A stretch of 64,000 bases of DNA from JBBQVS01 sp963792705 (GTDB lineage Bacteria; Chloroflexota; Ktedonobacteria; Ktedonobacterales; Ktedonobacteraceae). The notes under the pieces were generated by a model. It saw nothing but the letters and a program-made list of their open reading frames with translations, was not told the origin of the DNA and did not search any database. Numbering within the stretch: the first letter of the stretch is position 1; each line of letters begins with the position of its first letter. The position numbers and the translations under genes are program-made. Below, piece by piece: positions 7,988 to 16,375 of this stretch. The stretch is from positions 434,001 through 498,000 of the forward strand of contig CAWBXD010000012.1 in the NCBI GenBank assembly GCA_963792705.1. Reading direction: 5' to 3'.

Positions 7988-9634
7988 ATGTCAAAATTTA
8001 TCTTTGTAACAGGTGGTGTGGCCTCTTCGGTAGGGAAGGGTATTACGGTCGCATCACTGGGTCGTCTCCTCAAAAATCGTGGAGTCTCCGTCTCACTTAT
8101 GAAATTGGACCCTTACATCAATGTCGATCCGGGTACCATGTCGCCTTATCAGCATGGCGAAGTCTTCGTCACGGATGACGGAGCCGAGACGGACCTGGAC
8201 CTGGGACATTACGAACGCTTCACCGATGAGCCAGCATATCAGGCAAATAACGTCACAACGGGTCAGGTCTATGCCTCTGTGATTGGCAAAGAGCGGCGGG
8301 GCGAGTATCTGGGCGGCACCATTCAGGTTATTCCACACATTACCAATGAGATCAAGGACCGTATTCACGCGGTCGCGCGTCGCTCGGATGCTGATGTGGT
8401 CATCGTTGAGGTGGGTGGCACCGTCGGCGACATTGAGGGCGAGCCATTTTTAGAGGCTATTCGCCAGATGCGTAAAGACGTGGGTAGGCGCGATGTGCTG
8501 TATCTCCATGTTACACTTTTACCCTATCTTGGTTCGACCAAGGAACTCAAGACCAAGCCGACCCAACACAGCGTCAAAGAGTTGCTTCGCGTTGGTATTC
8601 AGCCGGATGTAATTATGTGTCGTTCGGACTACCCTATGACCGACGATTTGCGCGATAAGATTGCGCTATTCTGCAATATCGAGACGGCGGCAGTTATTCC
8701 TATGTTGACCGCCGACACGATTTACGAAGTGCCGCTCATCTTAGAGGAGGCAGGTCTTGGCGAATTTCTGGTCAATGAACTGCGGTTGAAAAGGCAGGAG
8801 CCACAGATGCAGGAGTGGAGTGCGCTCGTCGAGAAGATCAAGAGTCCACGACCAGAGATCACGATTGGTCTAGTGGGCAAGTATGTCGAGCTGCACGATG
8901 CCTATATGTCGGTTGCCGAGTCTTTGAACCACGCGGGCTGGTTTCATGATGTGGATGTACGGATCAAGTGGATTAATTCAGAGGCACTTGAGCAGATGGG
9001 TGAGGGCTACACAGAGGTGCTTGAGGATGTCGCGGGCATCGTTGTGCCAGGAGGATTTGGGCATCGAGGCATCGAGGGCAAAATCAAGGCGGCAAATTTT
9101 GCGCGTCGTAATAATATTCCCTATCTAGGTTTGTGTCTAGGGATGCAGGTTGCGGTGATTGAGTTTGCACGTAACGTACTTGGATTGGCGAATGCCAACA
9201 GTACCGAATTCGATCAGCAGACGCCTAACCCTGTCATTGACTTAATGTTAACGCAACGGCAGGTGGCTGATAAAGGTGGGACGATGCGCCTGGGAAACTG
9301 GGTGTGTTGCCTCACGGCTGGAACGAAGGCATACAAGGCATATGGTGAGCCAATTGTGTTTGAGCGTCATCGCCATCGCTACGAATTCAACAACGAATAT
9401 CGCAAGCGTATGGAGGCTCAAGGTCTTGTGGTGAGTGGGCGTTCGGCGGATAATAGTCTTGTCGAGGTTATCGAGTTAGCGAATCATCCGTGGTTTGTGG
9501 CCTCACAGTTCCATCCAGAGTTTAAGAGTCGTCCAACGCATCCACATCCTCTTTTCCGTGATTTTATTGGCGCAAGTATGCAGTTGGTACAGCAGCAGAA
9601 AGAGACCAGCGAAGGAACATCTGTAAAGGTATAA
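7988..9634 (+). CDS. pyrG: CTP synthase
   Basis: Converts UTP to CTP with glutamine and ATP, the last step of pyrimidine nucleotide synthesis. 548 residues, the normal length. The N-terminal synthetase domain starts MSKFIFVTGGVASSVGKG with the P-loop; the C-terminal class I glutamine amidotransferase has the nucleophile in LGLCLGMQ and the His/Glu in FHPEF. The start at 7988 follows GCAGGAGG; an in-frame start at 7922 would add 22 non-family residues. A strong inverted repeat (9638-9679) follows. Confidence 0.98.
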   Translation: MSKFIFVTGGVASSVGKGITVASLGRLLKNRGVSVSLMKLDPYINVDPGTMSPYQHGEVFVTDDGAETDLDLGHYERFTDEPAYQANNVTTGQVYASVIGKERRGEYLGGTIQVIPHITNEIKDRIHAVARRSDADVVIVEVGGTVGDIEGEPFLEAIRQMRKDVGRRDVLYLHVTLLPYLGSTKELKTKPTQHSVKELLRVGIQPDVIMCRSDYPMTDDLRDKIALFCNIETAAVIPMLTADTIYEVPLILEEAGLGEFLVNELRLKRQEPQMQEWSALVEKIKSPRPEITIGLVGKYVELHDAYMSVAESLNHAGWFHDVDVRIKWINSEALEQMGEGYTEVLEDVAGIVVPGGFGHRGIEGKIKAANFARRNNIPYLGLCLGMQVAVIEFARNVLGLANANSTEFDQQTPNPVIDLMLTQRQVADKGGTMRLGNWVCCLTAGTKAYKAYGEPIVFERHRHRYEFNNEYRKRMEAQGLVVSGRSADNSLVEVIELANHPWFVASQFHPEFKSRPTHPHPLFRDFIGASMQLVQQQKETSEGTSVKV

Positions 9635-9637
9635 GTT

Positions 9638-9679
9638 AGTGTATCCGCGTTCTACCTGTAGGCAGAACGCGGATACACT
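9638..9679. terminator. Perfect 16-bp inverted repeat between pyrG and a convergent gene
   Basis: Arms AGTGTATCCGCGTTCT and AGAACGCGGATACACT with a 10-base loop, between the two convergent stops. There is little of a T run on either side, so it may act as a bidirectional terminator or mRNA 3' end barrier. Confidence 0.6.
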
Positions 9680-9693
9680 GATTTACACCTTCA

Positions 9694-10425
9694 TTAGGAA
9701 AGCTTGTAGGCGATGCTGGCATCGAGGGATTGTAGGACATGCACAATGTCTTCACAGACCTCGCCGAGGATTTGAGGTGCCCAATCTTCGGGTCGGGGCA
9801 TATCTGGTTCGTGCAGTTCGCCCGTTTCCGGGTCAAACCCGTCTATACGTAAATCAGAGGGGTGCATGTCAAAGGGATACGACTCTTCGCGAATGAGACC
9901 CTCCATACCAAGTGGGTGCCAGATGGGAAGCTCTACATGCTGTTGTAGACTCAGAGTATCGGGTTGCAGACGGTTTTCGCGCAAGACCATGCTTACAGAG
10001 GGACGCGCCTCGAGTGTACGCTGACTATTCTCTCCGGCACGTAGTTTGAGAATTTGCATGAGCGAGAGCAATTTTTCCTCGGTCGGCAAAACACCATCGA
10101 GTGCCAAGGAATAAGAAAGATCGAGTATTAGTGGTGGAATTTCGGCGAGGTGCAAGTGTGGGCAGTCGTCACGCGGTACTTCGTGGAAGAAACTACAGAT
10201 ACCGACAGGACCCTCAAGCGAAATCACAGTATCGAGTGCGCCCCATGTATAAGAGAGTGTGCAAGAACTACGGTTCTGAGCACTCTCACAACTCCCCATA
10301 TGACAGGTACACGCGAATTCTCGTTCGAGTGTGCGCGTATTGCTCCAATACTCTGGATGTGCTGACAACCCATTCGCCTTCGCTGCCTGGAGAAACGAGG
10401 CGGTCATGTCCTCAAATGTAAACAC
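9694..10425 (-). CDS. Uncharacterised Cys-rich protein
   Basis: A 243-residue soluble protein of unknown function. A GTG start at 10425 follows CTAGGAGCAG; an ATG at 10407 and a longer frame to 10467 are possible. Near residue 40 there is a cysteine cluster, CTCHMGSCESAQNRSSC, that could bind a metal, and another Cys/His-rich patch DDCPHLHL near residue 98. The C-terminal half is acidic and has DPETGELHEPDMP. No known family was recognised. It converges on pyrG and is divergent from the aminopeptidase gene. Confidence 0.65.
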   Translation of the reverse strand: MFTFEDMTASFLQAAKANGLSAHPEYWSNTRTLEREFACTCHMGSCESAQNRSSCTLSYTWGALDTVISLEGPVGICSFFHEVPRDDCPHLHLAEIPPLILDLSYSLALDGVLPTEEKLLSLMQILKLRAGENSQRTLEARPSVSMVLRENRLQPDTLSLQQHVELPIWHPLGMEGLIREESYPFDMHPSDLRIDGFDPETGELHEPDMPRPEDWAPQILGEVCEDIVHVLQSLDASIAYKLS

Positions 10426-10550
10426 TGCTCTGCTCCTAGCCGTTCGTCCATTTTGAAAAGTACACAACCCTATGACATTCTCGTTTTACGGCGTATTCCT
10501 ATATTACTTGTCCAGGGGGGCTGTGTCAATAGAATATCAGCGTAGAGTCG

Positions 10551-10586
10551 AAATGCAGGGAGACCGCAAGGGTCTCCCCTACATTT
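10551..10586. repeat. Hairpin in the divergent intergenic region
   Basis: Imperfect inverted repeat with arms AAATGCAGGGAGACC and GGTCTCCCCTACATTT around a five-base loop, lying upstream of both the Cys-rich gene and the aminopeptidase. It might be a remnant of the TAGGGACC repeat family or a regulatory site; no decision is possible. Confidence 0.4.
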
Positions 10587-10637
10587 CACAAGAGCCGATG
10601 TATAGAGTTGCGTAAGACGATTTTATAATATATTTTT

Positions 10638-10668
10638 TGCCTTTTTGATAAAGTCATAATGCTATAAT
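10638..10668 (+). promoter_or_regulatory. Promoter of the aminopeptidase gene
   Basis: An extended -10 element TGCTATAAT (TATAAT at 10663-10668) with a weak -35 TTGCCT (10638-10643) at 19 bases. The predicted start leaves a leader of about 30 bases before the ATG at 10708. Confidence 0.5.
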
Positions 10669-10707
10669 GATGTTGCTTATGTAATTACAAGAAATAGGAG
10701 AATATAC

Positions 10708-11811
10708 ATGTCGGATATTCGGTTACAGCGCATGGCAAAGGTTTTAGTACACTATTCGCTTGGGGTCAAAAAAGGGGATCGTCTGAGCATTGTTACCTAT
10801 CCGAGTGCGGCACCGTTGGTGCAAGAGCTTGTACGTGAGGCACTGCGCGCAGGTGGCTATCCTGAAACGTCTGTTACTCTGCCGGGTATTCAGGAAATAG
10901 TTTTCAAGGAAGGTTCAGACGAGCAACTGGCTTATATACCCGCCACACGTCGCATCATTAACAACGAGTACGAAACCATTCTACAAATCTTTTCGCAGGA
11001 GAACACGAAGGCCATGAGCGGCGCAGACCCAGCTCGTATGATGGTTGCACAAAAGGCACAGCGAGAACTAGGGGCAACATTTACGCAACGCTCTGCCGAA
11101 GGTTCAGTACGTTGGTCAATCACAATGTTTCCTACCAACGCTTATGCACAGGATGCTGACATGTCATTGAGCGACTTTGAGGAATTTGTGTATCGCGCCT
11201 GCTTCCTCAATGATGAAGACCCAGTGGCACGCTGGCAAGAGCTTTCAGCACAACAAGAGCGTCTGGTGCAGTGGCTCAAAGGTAAACAGACGGTTCATGT
11301 CAAGGGACAGGACACGGACTTGACGCTCTCGATAGCAGGACGCAGCTTTATTAATGCCGATGGGAAAAAGAACTTTCCTGATGGAGAATTTTTTACCAGC
11401 CCTGTTGAAACATCGGCCAACGGGTATATCCGGTACAGTTTTCCAGCATCGTTTGGTGGTCGTTCAGTGGAAGATGTACGTCTCCGTTTTGAGAACGGCG
11501 TTGTGGTTGAGGCAACGGCAGCACAAGGACAGGACTATCTTGAAAAAATGTTGAGCGCGGACGACGGGGCGCGACGCCTTGGTGAGTTTGCGTTTGGCAA
11601 CAATCGCAATGTAGATCGTTGCACAAAGAACATTCTTTTTGACGAGAAAATGGGTGGAACGATACATCTTGCGCTTGGTCGGGGCTTTCCTGAAGTCGGG
11701 GGCATCAACGAGTCTGCGATTCACTGGGACATGGTCTGTGACTTGCGTAGCGGTAGCGAGATACGGGTTGATGGTGAACTGTTCTCGAAGGATGGTAAAT
11801 TCGTTATCTAG
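10708..11811 (+). CDS. M29 family aminopeptidase
   Basis: Cytoplasmic metallo-aminopeptidase of the thermophilic/AmpS type, 367 residues. The family signature is clear: NFPDGEFFTSPVETSANG near residue 220 with metal-binding Glu, then GRGFPEVGGINESAIHWD and MVCDLRSGSEIRVDGE at the C-terminus with metal-binding His and Asp. It releases N-terminal residues from peptides. The start follows AATAGGAG. It ends against greA on the other strand, separated by a 28-bp perfect inverted repeat. Confidence 0.95.
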   Translation: MSDIRLQRMAKVLVHYSLGVKKGDRLSIVTYPSAAPLVQELVREALRAGGYPETSVTLPGIQEIVFKEGSDEQLAYIPATRRIINNEYETILQIFSQENTKAMSGADPARMMVAQKAQRELGATFTQRSAEGSVRWSITMFPTNAYAQDADMSLSDFEEFVYRACFLNDEDPVARWQELSAQQERLVQWLKGKQTVHVKGQDTDLTLSIAGRSFINADGKKNFPDGEFFTSPVETSANGYIRYSFPASFGGRSVEDVRLRFENGVVVEATAAQGQDYLEKMLSADDGARRLGEFAFGNNRNVDRCTKNILFDEKMGGTIHLALGRGFPEVGGINESAIHWDMVCDLRSGSEIRVDGELFSKDGKFVI

Positions 11812-11823
11812 TGCTTTAGCGTA

Positions 11824-11885
11824 GACGCAATATGTGGACGGTAAGTGTACAATTCACTGTACACTTACCGTCCACATATTGCGTC
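11824..11885. terminator. Perfect 28-bp inverted repeat between convergent aminopeptidase and greA
   Basis: Arms begin GACGCAATATGTGG and end with its exact complement; the loop is ATTCAC. It is far longer than a normal intrinsic terminator stem. The position between two convergent stops suggests bidirectional termination. Confidence 0.7.
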
Positions 11886-11904
11886 CACCTCTATAGATAT
11901 TTTT

Positions 11905-12429
11905 TTAGAAGGACATAGGGCTTATCGAGAGGATGGTATATGTTGTGATACCACCAGGTGTTGAAACGTTCACCTGCTCGCCCTCTTTATGACCCATGAG
12001 TGCCTTTCCTACAGGCGATTGGTCCGAGATCAAACCAGCTTTTACGTCTGCTTCAAACGTCTCGACCATTTTGAAAGTGCGTTTTTTGCCCTGGTCCGTC
12101 TCTACGTCTACTTGCATGCCGATACGGACCGTGTGTGGTCCCTCTGATACGCCATGCATATCGGGAGACATAATCTCAGCGACGGAGAGCAGTTGTTGCA
12201 ACTGGAGTATCTCACCCTCAACCTTTGACTGCTGATCTTTGGCATCCTCATAGGAGCCACTCTCGCTGATATCACCGTCCTCTTTCGCCTCGTGAATGTA
12301 GTCCGCTACTTCCTTGCGTTTCACGTTGATCAAGTACTCTAAGCGTTCTTTCTTCTTGGCAAAGCCTTCGGGTGTTAACCGATAAATCTTGCGCTCCGAC
12401 TTGGCATCACTCTGCCCACCAATACTCAT
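11905..12429 (-). CDS. greA: Transcription elongation factor GreA
   Basis: Rescues backtracked RNA polymerase by stimulating transcript cleavage. 174 residues. The N-terminal coiled coil runs from LTPEGFAKKKERLEYL; the acidic tip is EDGDISESGSYEDAKDQQ, with the essential acidic pair; the C-terminal FKBP-like domain includes ISDQSPVGKALMGHKEGE. Start at 12429 after GAGGAG. A small open frame overlaps its first codons (12407-12595). Confidence 0.96.
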   Translation of the reverse strand: MSIGGQSDAKSERKIYRLTPEGFAKKKERLEYLINVKRKEVADYIHEAKEDGDISESGSYEDAKDQQSKVEGEILQLQQLLSVAEIMSPDMHGVSEGPHTVRIGMQVDVETDQGKKRTFKMVETFEADVKAGLISDQSPVGKALMGHKEGEQVNVSTPGGITTYTILSISPMSF

Positions 12430-12595
12430 TGAAAAACTCCTCCCTGGTCGCGAGGTCCTCAATCACCTCTGTTGGCCTCTTCCAGATCGTTACTGTTCTG
12501 ACCTCACCGTCACCGCGACGACGAGTGTTCGATACATTCCTCACGACCCATTCCTCACAGTATAGTATGTACTTCGCGGTCACATTCCACCACAT
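12407..12595 (-). CDS. Possible small ORF overlapping the start of greA
   Basis: A 62-codon frame with ATG at 12595 preceded by GGGAGCG at a good distance. It ends 23 bases inside greA, an arrangement that would couple its translation to greA. The peptide ends EDLATREEFFNEYWWAE; no family was recognised. It may be chance. If translated, it would be a leader or partner for greA. Confidence 0.3.
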   Translation of the reverse strand: MWWNVTAKYILYCEEWVVRNVSNTRRRGDGEVRTVTIWKRPTEVIEDLATREEFFNEYWWAE

Positions 12596-12974
12596 TATCG
12601 CTCCCTGTTTTCCCAGTGCTGTACGTTACACGTCCTTTCCATTCCCGTCCTCACACATTTACTCCATGCCTTCATTTACTAAGTACATCTACCAAGCAGT
12701 TTTCTGAAAAAGGGGAAGATGAATACTTTTTCAGTATTCATCTTTGATGTACGTTTACATTAGGCTTGTGGTTGGACAATTTCGCTTTTATTGTCAATTG
12801 GGGCGGTACATTTCCACTTTGTTAGTGTTAGCCAGGCACAGGGCATATGTATGACCGTGATTATACGTTGTGAATAGGTACACGTCAAGGGAAAAATGGG
12901 CGAATTTTCGATATTTTTTTCTAATTTGTCTATTTTCTGTCTGTGCGTCACTTCTTTACGTCGAGACTTGCCGT
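12596..12974. other. Intergenic stretch holding a terminator but no convincing gene
   Basis: Between greA/its upstream frame and the hydrolase gene. A 63-codon minus-strand frame (12760-12951) has only a weak ribosome site and no motif, so it is not called. The only clear element is the minus-strand terminator at 12707-12744. Confidence 0.5.
12707..12744 (-). terminator. Rho-independent terminator for the hydrolase/zinc-ribbon gene
   Basis: Read on the minus strand: arms AAGATGAATACT and AGTATTCATCTT, loop GAAAA, then CCCC and a T run. It lies 230 bases beyond the stop of the gene at 12975. Confidence 0.75.
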
Positions 12975-13133
12975 CTATGATACAAAGCGAAAAAGTTTTG
13001 TGCCACAGACGGGACAGGTACCTGTCTTGGCACGGCGTCCATTTTTGGTGACGGTATCGGTTGGGTCTTGCATGGTGCGTTTTTCTTTACATTTTACGCA
13101 ATATGCCTCAACCTGTTCGGTATTCGTTGCCAT
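12975..13133 (-). CDS. DUF5679 zinc-ribbon protein, possible internal start
   Basis: An ATG at 13133, in frame inside the hydrolase gene, is preceded by AAAGGAG at eight bases. It would make a 52-residue protein starting MATNTEQVEAYCVKCK, which is the usual length and start of free-standing DUF5679 proteins. Two CxxC pairs (CVKC, CPVC) should bind one zinc. Either the gene is a true fusion or a stop codon between two genes was lost and both products are made. Confidence 0.55.
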   Translation of the reverse strand: MATNTEQVEAYCVKCKEKRTMQDPTDTVTKNGRRAKTGTCPVCGTKLFRFVS

Positions 13134-14210
13134 TGTGCTCTCCTTTGTGAGTATTTCCTCATCCTCTTTAGTATAAGTTAGTACTTCAAGTCCTGTATCG
13201 TCTACTGTGCTGTTCTCAGCGGAAGCAATAAGTTCACTACTCTGCGGTACGACTTCATGGTTAGAATACGTGGGTACGTACCATTGCATGATTTGAGCCA
13301 CCACCTCGTCTGGTTGCTCTTCATGGGGCCGTAACCCAGCATTTGGAACGAGCACACCCTGAGTTTGCTCATTTGCTGCGTAGAGTTCTGCAACCGATTC
13401 GTCGGCAGAAGCGTTTTTCGCGCCCCCGAGTAAGAGCGTGGGTGTTTGAAGTGTTTCAATTTGTTGCGAAACGTCTAACACTAATTGGCCTGTGAGCAAA
13501 GCAGTTGCTATGTGGTGTGCGCCAAGTTGATGGGCTGAAGCGTAGATATAATTTAGTTCGTCGTCTGATACGCCCTGCCTCTGCTGTGCAAGTAGAGTTC
13601 GCAGGACTATTGGTGTCGTAAGAAATGCATAAACAAAGAGTTCAACAATCGGCTGCTGTAGCAAGCGTGTAAAGGTATCGTACTGTTTCGCGGTTTTCCT
13701 CAATAGGACACCGGGAGAAAGCAGAACGAGGCGTTGACAGAGTTCAGGATGTGCGCTAGCAACGGCGATACTATAATTACAACTCAATCCGCTTGCAACA
13801 AGAACGGCGGGTTGTAGTACTACCTGTGTGAGAAAGTCCTGGTATAACATCGTATATGTTTCACCAGAGTAATAAATGCGAGGACGATCAGAAAGGCCAA
13901 AACCAAGTAGATCGAGTGCGTATACACGATAGTGTTGTGCAAGTTGCTCAATAACGCCGCGAAATTCGTACGAAGACCCACCTATCTGTGGTGCGTGCAA
14001 TAGGACCAGAGGTGGGGCATCTGGTACACCATACACTTTATAAAAAACATGTCCATGTGTCCATTTAAACAGGTGTGCTTCGCCTGGCAGTACGCTTGTT
14101 AATGGTTGCGGAGTTTTCAGTATGTAGCGCAAGATAATGAGCAGTGCGCCGAGAATACTCGCAGCGAGCAAGCGTATGAGTCCGAGAAGCAGTGAGCCTA
14201 TTCTATGCAT
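12975..14210 (-). CDS. Alpha/beta hydrolase with in-frame C-terminal DUF5679 zinc ribbon
   Basis: The frame encodes 411 residues. An N-terminal hydrophobic helix (residues 1-30) precedes an alpha/beta-hydrolase domain: LVLLHAPQIGGSSYEFRG (oxyanion region), ALDLLGFGLSDRP, and LVASGLSCNYSIAVASAHP, where the elbow SGLSCNY carries Ser. A late His lies in GLRPHEEQPDEV. After a low-complexity linker rich in Glu/Ser/Thr, the last 52 residues form a DUF5679-type zinc ribbon (YCVKCKEKRTM, KTGTCPVCGTKL). The linker contains a good internal ribosome site, so the last domain could also be made alone (see next entry). Confidence 0.8.
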   Translation of the reverse strand: MHRIGSLLLGLIRLLAASILGALLIILRYILKTPQPLTSVLPGEAHLFKWTHGHVFYKVYGVPDAPPLVLLHAPQIGGSSYEFRGVIEQLAQHYRVYALDLLGFGLSDRPRIYYSGETYTMLYQDFLTQVVLQPAVLVASGLSCNYSIAVASAHPELCQRLVLLSPGVLLRKTAKQYDTFTRLLQQPIVELFVYAFLTTPIVLRTLLAQQRQGVSDDELNYIYASAHQLGAHHIATALLTGQLVLDVSQQIETLQTPTLLLGGAKNASADESVAELYAANEQTQGVLVPNAGLRPHEEQPDEVVAQIMQWYVPTYSNHEVVPQSSELIASAENSTVDDTGLEVLTYTKEDEEILTKESTMATNTEQVEAYCVKCKEKRTMQDPTDTVTKNGRRAKTGTCPVCGTKLFRFVS

Positions 14211-14422
14211 AAAAGCCTTCTCTTCCTATGTTTTAGAACAAAAGTCCAAGATAGTATAACATGGTTACGGACGCAAATGCTATACGTTATGGAAACTACA
14301 ACAGAGATCAAAAAAACGAAGAAATGTACATATTTTACTTGTTTATTTAGATACATCAATATTAGATGAAGTGTGTAGACACACATAAAAAAGCCTGCCA
14401 TTTACTCGGCAGGGGAGTTACC

Positions 14423-14971
14423 ATGCGTATCATTTATACATTGAACGAGATGATTGAGACCGCGCGCGGTTGGCTAACGGCAGGATCAGTTGGATTTGTA
14501 CCGACGACGGGTAATCTGCATACAGGACATTTGGCACTTGTGAAAGCCGCACAAGATGAGTGTGAGATTAGCATTGTAAGCATATTTGTGAATCCCCTAC
14601 AATTTGCGTCATCAGAAGAACTGGCACAGTTTTCCCGTTCGCTGGCACACGATCTGCAATTGTTAAACGATGTGCAAGTTGATGTTGTTTTTGTTCCTCG
14701 GACCGAGGATATGTATCCACCAACCTTCTCTACTTATATAACGCCTAGCATCTCAGGAATGGAACAGATTGGGGAGGCAAATAATCTGACGTATTCCTCT
14801 ACCTATACGTCTGGCTTTGCTACTGTGATGATGAAGCTTTTTCAAATTGTGAGGCCGGATGTGGCGTATTTTCGCCAGAGTGCGACGCCAGAAGTGGCAA
14901 TTGTGCAAAAGTTGGTGCAGGATTTGAATATTGATGTAACGTTACGCATTCTCGCTGAAAATGCCGTGTAG
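14423..14971 (+). pseudogene. panC: Truncated pantoate-beta-alanine ligase-like gene
   Basis: 182 codons of a PanC-like protein (full length about 280). The nucleotide-binding motif FVPTTGNLHTGHLALV and NPLQF are present, as is FATVMMKLFQIVRPDVAYF, but the next family motif (normally GxKDxQQ) reads RQSATPEVA, losing substrate contacts. The final third, with the PTVREADGLA and SSRN region, is missing because the repeat element at 14967-15085 begins here and its TAG is the stop codon. The start follows AGGGGAG. Probably non-functional as a ligase; a genuine panC should exist elsewhere. Confidence 0.8.
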
Positions 14972-15085
14972 GGACCGATTCATCGCGTCCTTGTTCCCGA
15001 TTGTAACGTTGGCGTTGATTGAACCATTTTCCATGCCCCCGTTCTTGGTTAATTGCCACGAGGACGCGATGAATCGGTCCCTACA
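14967..15085. mobile_element. TAGGGACC palindromic element, copy 1 (type I, full)
   Basis: 119 bp with perfect 24-bp terminal inverted repeats starting TGTAGGGACCGATTCATCGC and ending with the exact complement. The interior contains CCATGCCCCCGTTC, shared with the copy at 23980. No coding capacity, so it is a miniature (MITE-like) or REP-like element. Its first bases provide the stop codon of the panC-like gene. Confidence 0.85.
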
Positions 15086-15159
15086 CCTGACGTGACATAT
15101 CATCTGGTAATTTTGCGGAAACGGGTCTATAATGAGGGCGGAAACATGAAAAGGAGACT

Positions 15160-15189
15160 TTGTATAGGGCGTTTTGTACTCTGTATAAT
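15160..15189 (+). promoter_or_regulatory. Promoter of plsY
   Basis: TTGTAT (15160-15165), 18 bases, TATAAT (15184-15189), leaving a leader of about 30 bases. Confidence 0.55.
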
Positions 15190-15225
15190 AGAGTGACGAC
15201 AATAGTATCACAAAGGGGTGCTCGC

Positions 15226-15897
15226 ATGTCTGGTGTTCTCATTTCGCTCTTGCTCATGGCGGTCATCGGCTACCTTTGGGGATCAATTCCTTCGGGCTAC
15301 TGGATGGGGAAGCTTTTGCGTGGCAAAGACTTTGATATCCGCGATTATGGTAGCAAGAAGACGGGCGCAACCAACGTGCGCCGTACCCTTGGGAACGGGC
15401 CTGCAATTATTGTTCTCCTCGTGGATATGTCTAAGGGTATTGGTCCAGCCCTGCTAGCACGTTATGTGCCAGCCCTTAACGGTGCAGGTTGGGGTATAGC
15501 GGTGGCTGGTATAACAGCACTGTTAGGACACTGTTATCCAATATTTATTGGTTTCCGTGGTGGGCGTGGCGTTATAACAGGGGCGGGTGCGGTACTCATT
15601 ATTGCACCTGTGATTTTTCTGATCGCGGCAGTTATTGCCATAGCGACGATAGCAATTTCGCGCTATGTCTCGCTTGGCTCCATTCTAGGGGCATTGACGA
15701 TGATTGTGTGTGGAATTGTGTTCCGCATCTTTGGATGGGTGAGCACGCCAGCAGTTGTCTTTCTTGTGCTCGGACCCGCCTTTGTAATTCTGCTGCATTA
15801 CGATAATATCGGGCGTTTGCTAGCTGGAAAAGAGCGGAAGCTAGGGCAAAAAGAGGTTATTCCCGACAATAATTCTGCCACTACTTCGCGCGCATAA
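15226..15897 (+). CDS. plsY: Glycerol-3-phosphate acyltransferase PlsY
   Basis: Membrane enzyme that transfers acyl groups from acyl-phosphate to glycerol-3-phosphate, the first step of phospholipid synthesis. 223 residues with about six hydrophobic helices. All three conserved cytoplasmic motifs are present: GSIPSGYWMGK, GSKKTGATNVRRTLG and GHCYPIFIGFRGGRGV. The start at 15226 follows AAAGGGGTG; an in-frame ATG at 15160 overlaps the promoter. A 24-bp inverted repeat follows the stop. Confidence 0.96.
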   Translation: MSGVLISLLLMAVIGYLWGSIPSGYWMGKLLRGKDFDIRDYGSKKTGATNVRRTLGNGPAIIVLLVDMSKGIGPALLARYVPALNGAGWGIAVAGITALLGHCYPIFIGFRGGRGVITGAGAVLIIAPVIFLIAAVIAIATIAISRYVSLGSILGALTMIVCGIVFRIFGWVSTPAVVFLVLGPAFVILLHYDNIGRLLAGKERKLGQKEVIPDNNSATTSRA

Positions 15898-15905
15898 AAA
15901 ACACG

Positions 15906-15971
15906 GTTAATTCCAGGCGGTCCACTGGCACACAACAAAGGGTGCTCGCCAGTGGACCGCCTGGAATTAAC
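15906..15971. terminator. Perfect 24-bp inverted repeat between plsY and the GYD gene
   Basis: Arms beginning GTTAATTCCAGGCGG, with an 18-base loop. The right arm reaches the first base of the stop triplet of the convergent GYD gene. Likely two-way terminator. Confidence 0.7.
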
Positions 15972-16264
15972 TATTGTAACCCAGTTGCGATAGATTCAAA
16001 TTCTTCGCGTGGAAAGGCACGTAGTGTCTGTGTACGCATACTTCCCTGTGCGATAGTGCCGAGGATGAGACGGGCCGCTGTTTGGTCATCTGGTGCTTCG
16101 GTGATGATAATGTAGTCGAACTGCCCCATCACAAGATAGAAGCCGATAAGTTTTCCTCCTGCCTCGCGCAGTGCTGTATCAAACGTTTGCAAGCGTTCTG
16201 GTGCGTTTTTGGCCTCTCGTATGCCTTGCTCCGTGAGGTTTACCAGGCTGATGTAGGTTGCCAT
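15971..16264 (-). CDS. GYD domain-containing protein
   Basis: Small soluble protein of 97 residues with the ferredoxin-like GYD pattern: MATYISLVNLTEQGIRE at the start, GGKLIGFYLVMGQFDYIIITEAPDD in the middle. GYD proteins are common in soil bacteria; their role is unknown. The start follows GGAGGACTAAA. Convergent with plsY. Confidence 0.88.
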   Translation of the reverse strand: MATYISLVNLTEQGIREAKNAPERLQTFDTALREAGGKLIGFYLVMGQFDYIIITEAPDDQTAARLILGTIAQGSMRTQTLRAFPREEFESIATGLQ

Positions 16265-16375
16265 TTTAGTCCTCCACGTACTTGCTCGCTAAATAGGTAC
16301 AACGTTCTCTTTTTTGACGGTTCATAGGGAATTGCTTTGTTCATTGTACACGCAAGATTTGCATGAGACAAGAGA

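Noticed and set aside
12760..12951. 63-codon minus-strand frame between greA and the hydrolase gene
   Set aside because: GTG start with a weak site and no recognisable motif; the region is more likely the 3' untranslated part of the hydrolase transcript.
14966..15090. Considered as a CRISPR-like repeat
   Set aside because: Only dispersed copies; no regular spacing and no cas genes.
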